Origin: Microbacterium sp. YJN-G
GTDB lineage: Bacteria; Actinomycetota; Actinomycetes; Actinomycetales; Microbacteriaceae
Direction of reading: 5' to 3'
DNA length: 64,000 nt
Assembly: GCF_015040615.1 (NCBI RefSeq)
Contig: NZ_CP060402.1
Location: 868,001 to 932,000, forward strand
Positions 25,244 to 32,083 of this stretch are shown here, piece by piece. Positions within the stretch are counted from its first letter, which is position 1. Each line of letters starts with the position of its first letter. Both the position numbers and the translations under genes were made by a program. The notes below the pieces were generated by a model. It was not told the DNA's origin. It searched no databases and saw only the letters and a program-made list of their open reading frames with translations.

Positions 25244-25289
25244 GACGACGAGGTCCGGCCCGCACCGCGTCTGGCACGCGCTCGTCGTC
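25244..25289 (+). terminator. Hairpin between MBL pair 1 and the cysteine hydrolase gene
   Basis: GACGACGAG (25244-25252) and CTCGTCGTC (25281-25289) are perfect 9-bp arms within the 123-bp gap. It may be an attenuator or mRNA processing site; no T tract follows. Confidence 0.4.
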
Positions 25290-25345
25290 CCCAATCTCCG
25301 GTTCCGGCGCTTCCGCCGCAGTCCGGGCTCGAAAGGAACAGAATC

Positions 25346-26017
25346 ATGATCGAGATCTGCGGCAAGCAGGTGCGAGACACACTCGAGGAGCTCCTCGACC
25401 CGGCCACGACAGCACTCGTCGTGATCGACATGCAGAAGGGCGCCGTGTCGCACGGTGGTGCGATCGGCGACTCCGGGCATGACCTGAGCATGATGCCGCG
25501 CGTCGCGGATCAGTGCGGTCGCGCAATCCAGGCGGCTCGCGCCAACGGGGTGCCGATCTTCCACATCCGTGTCGAGAACCTTCCCGATGGGAAGAGCTCG
25601 CCGGCGGCGTGGTTGCGGGCCCTCTACACGGCAGCGAATGGTCGTCCTATCGATCTCGGCCGGCTCAGCCTCAAGGGGGATCCGGCCACTGACTTCTGCG
25701 AGCAGTGCGAGCCCGAGGGGGATGAGATGGTCATCACCAAGCGCCGCCCGAGTGCTTTCGTGAGCACCGAGCTCGAGCTGCTGCTGCGTAGCCAGGGCAT
25801 CGAGTCGGTTGCGCTGGTCGGCGTCTCTACCGGCGGATGCGTGGAGGCCACTCTGCGCGATGCCGTGCACAACGACTTCTACGCGGTGCTCATCGATGAT
25901 GCCGTCGGCGCGTACGACGAAGTCGTGCACGACGCAGCACTGACCGTGATGCGCGCGCGTCACGACCACTGCTCGCTCGACGAGGCCATCGCGGTCTGGG
26001 AGGGCGCCGCTCGCTGA
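25346..26017 (+). CDS. Isochorismatase-family cysteine hydrolase (carbamoylase / maleamate amidase-like)
   Basis: A 223-residue cysteine hydrolase of the isochorismatase fold. The catalytic triad is visible: Asp28 (VVIDMQ), Lys132 (ITKRRPSAF) and Cys165 (VSTGGCVEAT), with the cis-peptide region before the Cys. This family includes N-carbamoylsarcosine amidohydrolase, ureidoacrylate, biuret and maleamate amidases. Beside a hydantoinase-like and PuuE-type ring hydrolases, it most likely removes the carbamoyl or amide group of the opened ring. A long insert between Asp and Lys (about 80-125, with FCEQCEP) makes a single family assignment unsafe. A GAAAGGA site precedes the ATG. Confidence 0.85.
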   Translation: MIEICGKQVRDTLEELLDPATTALVVIDMQKGAVSHGGAIGDSGHDLSMMPRVADQCGRAIQAARANGVPIFHIRVENLPDGKSSPAAWLRALYTAANGRPIDLGRLSLKGDPATDFCEQCEPEGDEMVITKRRPSAFVSTELELLLRSQGIESVALVGVSTGGCVEATLRDAVHNDFYAVLIDDAVGAYDEVVHDAALTVMRARHDHCSLDEAIAVWEGAAR

Positions 26018-26036
26018 GCGGCGTCTGGTAACTCGG

Positions 26037-26741
26037 ATGTCCTCCGTCACCGTTCACCGCATCGGCGGTGAGATCGAACTGGACGATCGCGTCAGCTGGT
26101 GCCCGCCGGGTGTGCGCGCGTCGCAGCCGGTGAGCTGCTACCTCATCGTGGGCGAGACCGGGATGCTTCTGGTCGACACCGGCATCCGCGCACACGAGAT
26201 CGAAGTCCTCGCCGCGCTGCGCGAGCTGTATGACGATGCACTGCCGCTGTCGATGCTGCTCACCCGCACCGAGATGGAATGCTGTCTCAACCTCCCGGCC
26301 ATCGAGAAGCGGTTCCCGATCGAGGCGGTGTATTACACCGGTGGCATCACCGTGCCCCGCTCTCGTGCGGAGGTCAGGCGCGTGAGCGTGGAGCCGGGCA
26401 GCTCCCAGTGGATCGAACCGCACCCGGGGATGCGCATCGAGCTGATCTCGCCGCTGATGCGACTGCTTCCCACGCTGTGGGTGCACGAGCCCGAGACCGG
26501 GACGCTGCTGACCTCGGATGCCTTCACCCACGGCGATGGTCCCGCCGAGAACGGTCTGGCCAAGTTCCGCTGGTTCTCACGCGCCGAGACCGGAGGGATC
26601 GCGGCGCATGTGCGCGAGGTCGTCGCCGATCGCAGGATCGTCGCCATCGGCCCGGGCTACGGGCGACCGTTCCAGGGTGAGGAGGTGGCGGTGCAGGCCG
26701 CCGCCCTCGCCGACGCGATCGAGAGGATCGGACTGTCATGA
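26037..26741 (+). CDS. Degenerate metallo-beta-lactamase-fold protein, pair 2 member A
   Basis: A 234-residue MBL-fold protein related to the 23568 product. LLVDTGI is kept. The metal loop reads TRTEMECCLN (Arg77, Glu79, Glu81, Cys82), Asp161 is kept (LTSDAFTHG, shared with the 23568 protein as TSDTFTHG), and the last His is replaced by Tyr208 (GPGYGRP). It is shorter than its paralogue because the region after residue 165 is reduced. It overlaps its partner at 26738 by 4 bp (ATGA), so the two are translationally coupled, consistent with a heteromeric complex. Catalysis with the standard metal site is unlikely. Confidence 0.75.
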   Translation: MSSVTVHRIGGEIELDDRVSWCPPGVRASQPVSCYLIVGETGMLLVDTGIRAHEIEVLAALRELYDDALPLSMLLTRTEMECCLNLPAIEKRFPIEAVYYTGGITVPRSRAEVRRVSVEPGSSQWIEPHPGMRIELISPLMRLLPTLWVHEPETGTLLTSDAFTHGDGPAENGLAKFRWFSRAETGGIAAHVREVVADRRIVAIGPGYGRPFQGEEVAVQAAALADAIERIGLS

Positions 26742-27565
26742 GCACGGGAACCACTTCGGCCAGGCGCATCGCGGATGGCGTGTTCTGGCTGGGCGGATGC
26801 CTGTCGGCCTTCGGCCACGGCGAAGAGGTGCACTACCACGTCAACGCCTACCTGGTGATCGGCGAGCAGCGCACAGCACTCGTCGACACGGGTGATCCCG
26901 CGCATCGGGACGTCGTGCTCGCGCAGCTCGACGAAGCCCTCGGCGGGCGCAAGCTCGACTACCTCGTGCCCACGCACCCCGAGATCCCGCACGCCGGAAA
27001 CCTTCCGGCGCTGATCGAGCGTCATCCCGAGGCCGTCGTCGTCGGCGAGACCCGCGACTATCACTTGCACCTCCCGGAGTTCGCGGACCGACTTACCCCG
27101 CTCGGACCCGGCGCATCCCTCGATCTCGGCGGGCGCGAGCTCGTTCTCATGCCTGCGCACATCCGCGATCTGGAGAACACGACGTGGGCCTGGGACTCCG
27201 GTGCGGGTGTGCTCTTCGTGTCGGACGGCTTCTCGTACATCCACGACGTGCCGGCGCCCGACGACGAAGAGGACGAGCCGGTGCACCGCCCCGGTCAGTG
27301 CCGCCTGCTCTCCGGGGAGATGCCCGAGCCGCCGACGGTCGAGCAGGCCGCCTACGGCACCGGACGGGCGCTGTACTGGACGAAGTTCGTCGATGTCAGT
27401 GATGCCTTCACGGCCATCGAGGAACTGCTTGACGCGCACCCGACGCGGTTCATCGGTCCCGCACACGGGAATGTGATCGACGACGTCGACGGGATGCTGC
27501 GTACCTCGCTGGCCGCGCATCGCGCGGTGTATCAGAATCGACCGGTCGGCAATGATTCACTATAA
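26738..27565 (+). CDS. MBL-fold hydrolase-like protein, pair 2 member B
   Basis: A 275-residue MBL-fold protein, paralogue of the 24404 product. ALVDTGD, metal loop PTHPEIPHAGN (His80, Glu82, His85), Asp163 (FVSDGFSYIHD) and His243 (PAHGNV) are the ligand candidates. GETRDYHLHLPEF corresponds to GDMHDYHLFYPQ in the paralogue. The matching motifs in both B members, against degenerate motifs in both A members, show an A+B unit duplicated on either side of the cysteine hydrolase gene. The last 11 bases overlap an island operator that serves the next transcription unit. Confidence 0.75.
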   Translation: MSTGTTSARRIADGVFWLGGCLSAFGHGEEVHYHVNAYLVIGEQRTALVDTGDPAHRDVVLAQLDEALGGRKLDYLVPTHPEIPHAGNLPALIERHPEAVVVGETRDYHLHLPEFADRLTPLGPGASLDLGGRELVLMPAHIRDLENTTWAWDSGAGVLFVSDGFSYIHDVPAPDDEEDEPVHRPGQCRLLSGEMPEPPTVEQAAYGTGRALYWTKFVDVSDAFTAIEELLDAHPTRFIGPAHGNVIDDVDGMLRTSLAAHRAVYQNRPVGNDSL

Positions 27566-27570
27566 TGAAG
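27555..27570 (+). promoter_or_regulatory. Island operator 5 with perfect TATAAT (PuuE operon)
   Basis: ATTCACTATAATGAAG matches the consensus at 15 of 16 positions, the best copy. It contains TATAAT at 27561-27566, with TCGACC 17 bp upstream (27538-27543). It overlaps the end of the preceding gene and drives the operon starting at 27628. Confidence 0.75.
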
Positions 27571-27627
27571 ATGCACTCGCCGGAGTGAACGCGACGAGGC
27601 GTCCGCCCGGTCTCGAAGGAAAGAGCA

Positions 27628-28554
27628 GTGACCATGCGTGATCTCATCGGCTACGGAGAGAACCCGCCCGTCGTGGGCTGGCCGAACGGCGCGCGAGTCG
27701 CCGTGTCGCTCGTGCTCAACTTCGAAGAGGGCGCGGAGCGCTCGATCGAAGCCGGAGACGACAAGGACGAGGACATCTCGATCTTCGGCGGCTGGTCCGC
27801 CGACCCCTCTCGCCGCAGCCTGATGAAGGAGTCGTTCTTCGAATACGGCAGCCGCGTCGGGATCTGGCGCTACCTCGGGCTGTTCCGCGAGTTCGGCGTC
27901 CGATCCACCGTGATGGCCTGCGGCATCGCTCTCGAGCGCAACCCCGAGGCGGCGCTGGCGATCGCCAGGGATGGTCATGAGATCTGCGGTCACGGCTACA
28001 AGTGGCAGGGCCTGGTCGACATGACTCCCGAGGAACAGCGGGCGGAGATCCGTCGCTGCGTCGCCGCGATCGAGTCCACCGCCGGTGTGCGGCCCACGGG
28101 TTGGTACGCCCGTGAGGGCATCACCGAGGAGACCAGGGACGTGCTCGTACAGGAAGGCTTCCTGTACGACTCCAACTCGTACTCCGACGACCTGCCGTAC
28201 TACGTCGACACCGCCGAAGGCGCGCATCTGGTGGTGCCCTATGCGGGCGACACCAATGACGCCCGATTCTGGGGTCATGGCAGTCTTGGCAGCCCCGACG
28301 ACTTCTTCGCCGTGCTGCGCGACTCGCTTGACTGCCTGCTGATCGAAGGCGCCGAGACTCCGAAAATGATGTCCGTCGGTATTCATCTGCGCATCGGCGG
28401 CCGCCCCAGTGTGGCGATGGCGGTGCGCCGGTTCCTCGCGTACGCCAGCGCGCAGGAGGGCGTCTGGTTCGCCACGCGCGAGGAGATCGCGCGCTGGTGG
28501 CTTGCGAACGCTCCAGCTATAGCGACGCAGCAGCTCGAAGAGGTCGGCCGATGA
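27628..28554 (+). CDS. PuuE-type polysaccharide-deacetylase-family protein (allantoinase / cyclic imide hydrolase-like), copy 1
   Basis: A 308-residue NodB-fold protein of the PuuE group. The opening RDLIGYGENPPVVGWPNGARVAVSLVLNFEEGAE is the family signature (shown here as its parts RDLIGYG, GWPNGARVAVS and LNFEEGAE), followed by RDGHEICGHGYKW, YAGDTND and SVGIHLRIGGRP. Members open small amide rings (allantoin in PuuE, cyclic imides in imidases) rather than deacetylating sugars. GTG 27628 follows AAGGA at 7 nt; ATG 27634 is an alternative. It is first in an operon with cupin, aldolase, XRE-cupin and racemase-family genes. Confidence 0.85.
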   Translation: MTMRDLIGYGENPPVVGWPNGARVAVSLVLNFEEGAERSIEAGDDKDEDISIFGGWSADPSRRSLMKESFFEYGSRVGIWRYLGLFREFGVRSTVMACGIALERNPEAALAIARDGHEICGHGYKWQGLVDMTPEEQRAEIRRCVAAIESTAGVRPTGWYAREGITEETRDVLVQEGFLYDSNSYSDDLPYYVDTAEGAHLVVPYAGDTNDARFWGHGSLGSPDDFFAVLRDSLDCLLIEGAETPKMMSVGIHLRIGGRPSVAMAVRRFLAYASAQEGVWFATREEIARWWLANAPAIATQQLEEVGR

Positions 28555-28964
28555 GCGTCCGTCCCGCGGCGGATCTCGAGCGCCTGGTCCATAACGCGTA
28601 CGACATCGGCTTCACCGACCTCGCCAAGGTCGGGCTGAAGGGGCAGCGCGATCAGGGACAGGTTTGCAACCTCATCTCGCGTGATCTGAGCGGTTCCGAC
28701 GATCTCAACGTCAGCCTCGGTCGCATCCTGCCCGGCCAGCACCACCTGTGTCATCACCATCCAGACGCTTCCGAGTTCTACGTAGTGATAGCCGGAACGC
28801 CGCTCGTTCACCTCGACGGCACCGACTACCGCGCACGTCCCGGTGACGGCATCTACATCCCGCGCGGGACGAGCCACGGCATCACCAACGACACCGATGA
28901 GAACGTCGAACTGGTGGTGGGCATGAGCAAGCCCGCCGACTGGGAGTTCGTGTCAGACGAATGA
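28551..28964 (+). CDS. Small cupin-domain protein
   Basis: A 137-residue single-domain cupin. The first cupin motif, GQHHLCHHHPDASEFYVVIAG, supplies probable metal ligands (the histidines near 70-73 and Glu of SEFYVV), and GDGIYIPRGTSHGI is the second motif with its His. It overlaps the deacetylase stop (ATGA) and the aldolase start (ATGA), so three proteins are translated together. It could be a small-molecule isomerase, a sugar-acid enzyme or a metabolite-binding accessory. Confidence 0.8.
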   Translation: MSVRPAADLERLVHNAYDIGFTDLAKVGLKGQRDQGQVCNLISRDLSGSDDLNVSLGRILPGQHHLCHHHPDASEFYVVIAGTPLVHLDGTDYRARPGDGIYIPRGTSHGITNDTDENVELVVGMSKPADWEFVSDE

Positions 28965-29716
28965 GCGCGCACAACGGCATCCGCAACGAGGTCGGCCTGA
29001 TCACGGCGGACCCGACTCCCACGCTGCTCGGGCTGCTTGAGGTGACCGGCGTCGATTCGATCGTGATCGACGCCGAGCAGACCGGGCTCACCGTCGCCGC
29101 CTGCCTCGATGCTGTGCAGCGGCTGCGCGGCAGCGGGGTGCGCGTCGGCATCCGGATCCCGTCGCTCGACGATGACTGCGTGCTCGCGTTCGCGAACACC
29201 GGCGCAGACGAACTTGTCCTGCCTCGTGTGCGCCGGATCGACGAGCTTGAGCGAGCGTACCGCGCAACGCGCTTCCCGCCTGCTGGGGAGCGTCCGCGGC
29301 AGGTCTCGCCCGCGTCGCGCTACGGCACCGCGTACCTGCATGTCCCGGTGCTCTCGGTGCTCGTGGAGACGGTGGATGCGGTGGATGCGATCGAAGACTT
29401 CGCCGCGCACCCGCTCTTCCAGGGTGCGTGGATCGGCCCAACCGACCTCGCCGACGACCTGGTCCGCTTCGGCCGGGGTGACGAGCTGAACGCCGCTGTG
29501 CAGAGGGTCATTGACGTGGTGGCCGCTGCCGGGCATCCCGTCGGGCTCCCCGCGCCGTCGGCGGCCCGCGCCGGCGAGGTGCATCGCCGTGGCGCCAACC
29601 GTGCGGCGATCTATTGGGAGCGCGAAGTGACAGCGACCCTGCGCTCCCTAGTTTCGGCGCGAGAAGCCGAGGACACGCTATCGTCTCGATACAACGACGC
29701 ACCGTCAATGAGCTGA
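28961..29716 (+). CDS. HpcH/HpaI-family aldolase-like protein
   Basis: A 251-residue TIM-barrel protein of the HpcH/HpaI aldolase / citrate-lyase beta family, which cleaves hydroxy-oxo acids to pyruvate and an aldehyde. GIRIPSL holds the usual substrate Arg, VLVET the metal Glu and WIGPTDLADDL the metal Asp. The usual catalytic His of the D-x-E-H loop is Gln here (IDAEQTGLT), which may change the reaction. The start overlaps the cupin stop (ATGA). It may process the carbon skeleton after nitrogen removal. Confidence 0.82.
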   Translation: MSAHNGIRNEVGLITADPTPTLLGLLEVTGVDSIVIDAEQTGLTVAACLDAVQRLRGSGVRVGIRIPSLDDDCVLAFANTGADELVLPRVRRIDELERAYRATRFPPAGERPRQVSPASRYGTAYLHVPVLSVLVETVDAVDAIEDFAAHPLFQGAWIGPTDLADDLVRFGRGDELNAAVQRVIDVVAAAGHPVGLPAPSAARAGEVHRRGANRAAIYWEREVTATLRSLVSAREAEDTLSSRYNDAPSMS

Positions 29717-29726
29717 AGGGCTGAAC

Positions 29727-30344
29727 GTGAGTACCACCTCTACGCCGAAATCGATCCCCGAGGAAAGCCTCGACCGCAACTTCTGGATCACTCATCTCGG
29801 TGCGCAGCTGCGCGAGCAGCGATCGGGCCGCTACACCGTCGAGGAACTCGCCGAGCGTGCAGGCGTGAGCGCGGGGCTCATCAGTCAGATCGAGCGAGGC
29901 ATCGGGAACCCGTCGTTCGCGACATTGCTGCGGCTCGCGAACTCCCTCGACCTGCCACTCGCCAGCATGTTCGCCGATCCGGGGTCGGGGGACGATCAGA
30001 TGCTCGTGCGGCGCGCGGACCGCCGGCGCATCGAGATCCCATCTCAGGGTGTCATCATGGAACTGATCGTGCCGGATGCCGAACGCAAACTCGGCGTCGT
30101 GAGCATGACGATTCCCGCCCGATTCGACGGCTCGGCCGCCCCGCATTCCCACGAGGGCGAGGAGGTCGTGCTGGTGAGTGCCGGAAGGCTGGTCGCCACC
30201 GTCGCGGGAAAGGACTTCGAACTCGAGGCGGGCGACAGCCTCACCTACGATGCATCGCTGCCGCACTGGTGGAGCAACCGCACCGACTCTGCCGCTGTGA
30301 TGCTCGCGATCTCGACTCCGCCATCGCTCGGTCGCGCGCACTGA
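29727..30344 (+). CDS. XRE-family regulator with C-terminal cupin (PuuR-like); candidate island repressor
   Basis: A 205-residue transcription factor: an XRE helix-turn-helix at about 24-80 (YTVEELAERAGVSAGLISQI) joined to a cupin effector domain at about 115-195 (PHSHEGEEVVLVSAG and YDASLPHWWSN). This HTH-cupin layout is that of PuuR and related repressors of amine and amide catabolism. A GTG start follows GAAGGG. It is the only DNA-binding protein encoded inside the island and lies in an operon preceded by the best island operator, so autoregulated control of all eight sites is the simplest model. Binding is inferred, not shown. Confidence 0.85.
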   Translation: MSTTSTPKSIPEESLDRNFWITHLGAQLREQRSGRYTVEELAERAGVSAGLISQIERGIGNPSFATLLRLANSLDLPLASMFADPGSGDDQMLVRRADRRRIEIPSQGVIMELIVPDAERKLGVVSMTIPARFDGSAAPHSHEGEEVVLVSAGRLVATVAGKDFELEAGDSLTYDASLPHWWSNRTDSAAVMLAISTPPSLGRAH

Positions 30345-30375
30345 TCGCGGACTCCACGCCCTCACGAGGAGGATC

Positions 30376-31101
30376 ATGACCACGACCGCCCCGGGTCCTT
30401 CCGTGCGCCTGGGCGTGCTCGCACCGTCGTCGAACTCCAACGCCGAGTCGTCCATGCAACGGATGCTCGCGGACGAGGCCGACGTCGGCGTGCATTTCAG
30501 CCGCTTTCGTCTGCCGCCGTCGCTCGGCGATCGGATCGATGCCGCCGTCCTAGGTGATGCGCCGGCGCTGCTCGCCGACGTGGAGCCGGATGCTGTGGCC
30601 TTCCACGGCACGTCCGGATCGTGGACCGGGTTCGACGGAGACCGCGAGCTCTGCGCGCAGCTCACGGACGTCATCGGCTCGCCGGCGACGACGGCGTCGC
30701 TGGCTGTGCGCGCCGCGCTAGACGTGCTCGGCCTGCGTCGCGTCGGGCTGCTCTTCCCCGGGCCGCGTCCGATCGCCGAGCAGATCGCCGCGCAGTACGG
30801 CGCGGACGGCGTCGACGTCCCCGTGCTCTCGGCTCCGGAGGCCGAACTCACCAACGCGCAGATCGCCCGTGTGGGCGCGGACTGGATTGATGCGCTCGCC
30901 GGGCCCGCATTCGACGGCGACGTGGACGGCGTCGTCTGCATCGGAACCAACCTGCGCAGTGCCTATCGCGTCACGAAGCTCGAGGCCGAGTACGGCATCC
31001 CCGTCATCGACAGTGCGACGGCCACACTCTGGCAGCTGATGCGGCTCGCCCGCGCACCCAGGTCGATCCGCGGATGGGGGCGGCTGCTCGCCGAGGGGTG
31101 A
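30376..31101 (+). CDS. Asp/Glu racemase-superfamily protein (maleate isomerase / arylmalonate decarboxylase-like) lacking both cysteines
   Basis: A 241-residue protein of the Asp/Glu/hydantoin racemase superfamily, closest to maleate cis-trans isomerase and arylmalonate decarboxylase proteins. LGVLAPSSNSNAE and the two half-site loops are recognisable, but the loops read HGTSGS (Gly78) and IGTNLRS (Gly190), where family members have CTSGS and CTNLR with catalytic cysteines. Cys188 is two residues before the second position. The protein may thus use a different mechanism (decarboxylation or hydrolysis without Cys) or act as a binding protein. It ends the PuuE operon. Confidence 0.82.
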   Translation: MTTTAPGPSVRLGVLAPSSNSNAESSMQRMLADEADVGVHFSRFRLPPSLGDRIDAAVLGDAPALLADVEPDAVAFHGTSGSWTGFDGDRELCAQLTDVIGSPATTASLAVRAALDVLGLRRVGLLFPGPRPIAEQIAAQYGADGVDVPVLSAPEAELTNAQIARVGADWIDALAGPAFDGDVDGVVCIGTNLRSAYRVTKLEAEYGIPVIDSATATLWQLMRLARAPRSIRGWGRLLAEG

Positions 31102-31110
31102 CCTTGGCTG

Positions 31111-32004
31111 TCAGGCCGAGATCGCAGATGTCCAATGCGCCAGGATCTGCTCGCGCGTCGCGATCCAGGCTCCCTTCTCCCGCGCCTGCTGCAGCAGGGC
31201 CTCCAGCGCCCCGATGTGAGCGGGGCGGCCGATCAGGCGCGGATGCAGCCCGACGCTGAGCACCGACGGACCTTCGCGCGGATCGTCCGCCAGCATGTCC
31301 AGCGCATCGCACAGGTGCGCGGCGAAGGATGCTGCGGTCGGATACTGCCGCAGCAGCGCCGAGTCATTGGTGTCGCCGGCGTAGGGCAGCACCGGCAGCG
31401 GCAGGCCGTCGACGCCGGGGTGCGGGAGATCGTCGTTGAAGCTGTTGGCGTCGTATGAGAACCCCTCCGCGAGCATGGACGCCCGGGAGTGCTCGGTGAG
31501 GCCATCTCGGGAATACCACGTGGTGGCACGCCGCCCGGTCAGCTGCTCGATCTGCTCGCGGGAGCGGAGCATGCGATCGCGCTCCTCGGCCGGGTCGAGC
31601 AGGGTGTGCGGCTCCCACAGAAGGCCGTGATCTGCGACCTCATGTCCGTCACGCACGAGGGCGGACGCGACGAGCGGGTTGGCCTGCAGTGCGGCTGCGC
31701 AGCAGAACGCTGTCGCGGGTGCGTCGTAACGCCGCAGCAGCCGGAGCAGGCGCCAGATCCCCGCACGGCCGCCGTACTCGAACGCGGACTCGAGGTCGAG
31801 GTTGCGGTGATCGGGGCGCACCGGATGCGCCAGCCAGTGCGCGCCGAGATCGTCCGCGCCATCTCCGCGTGAGACGCTGCGCTCGGCACCGTCCTCGATG
31901 TTGATCACGAGCGAGATCGCGACGCGGGCGTCGCCGGGCCAGCGCACCTGCGGTGGGTGCTCGCCGTAGCCGCGCAGATCGCGCGGCAGGGTATGAGCAG
32001 TCAT
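31111..32004 (-). CDS. PuuE-type polysaccharide-deacetylase-family protein, copy 2
   Basis: A 297-residue PuuE-group protein, a divergent paralogue of the one at 27628. RDLRGYGEHPPQVRWPGDAR, SLVINIEDGAE, RDGHEVADHGLLW, PYAGDTND and GLHPRLIGRPA align with the same landmarks. AGGAG precedes ATG 32004 at 5 nt. It is convergent with the racemase-family gene (9-bp gap) and divergent from the amidohydrolase; the shared spacer has two island operators. Two such ring hydrolases may serve two successive ring or imide steps, or two stereoisomers. Confidence 0.83.
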   Translation of the reverse strand: MTAHTLPRDLRGYGEHPPQVRWPGDARVAISLVINIEDGAERSVSRGDGADDLGAHWLAHPVRPDHRNLDLESAFEYGGRAGIWRLLRLLRRYDAPATAFCCAAALQANPLVASALVRDGHEVADHGLLWEPHTLLDPAEERDRMLRSREQIEQLTGRRATTWYSRDGLTEHSRASMLAEGFSYDANSFNDDLPHPGVDGLPLPVLPYAGDTNDSALLRQYPTAASFAAHLCDALDMLADDPREGPSVLSVGLHPRLIGRPAHIGALEALLQQAREKGAWIATREQILAHWTSAISA

Positions 32005-32011
32005 GACCACT

Positions 32012-32046
32012 CCTGGTTATAGTGAAGCGACTTCGATATGATGAAT
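32012..32046. promoter_or_regulatory. Island operators 6a and 6b, tandem, between divergent genes
   Basis: CCTGGTTATAGTGAAG (32012-32027, 13 of 16) and CTTCGATATGATGAAT (32031-32046, 12 of 16) start 19 bp apart, as in the sulfatase pair. TATAGT at 32018-32023 is a possible plus-strand -10 for the amidohydrolase gene. Confidence 0.6.
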
Positions 32047-32083
32047 CTACCGGCGAAGAGGCCGGACGTCGAGAGGAAGAGCG

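Noticed and set aside
23702..26050. Long minus-strand open frame opposite the MBL-fold and cysteine hydrolase genes
   Set aside because: Spans three separate plus-strand genes with motifs and good ribosome sites; no domain in the antisense product.
23568..27565. Ordinary beta-lactamase or quorum-quenching lactonase genes
   Set aside because: The HxHxDH motif is absent in all four proteins, and two lack most histidine ligands.
27628..32004. Cell-wall or chitin deacetylases as the role of the two deacetylase-family proteins
   Set aside because: Neither has a signal peptide, and both carry PuuE-specific landmarks (RDLxGYG, AGDTND, LRIGGRP type) rather than the secreted NodB pattern.
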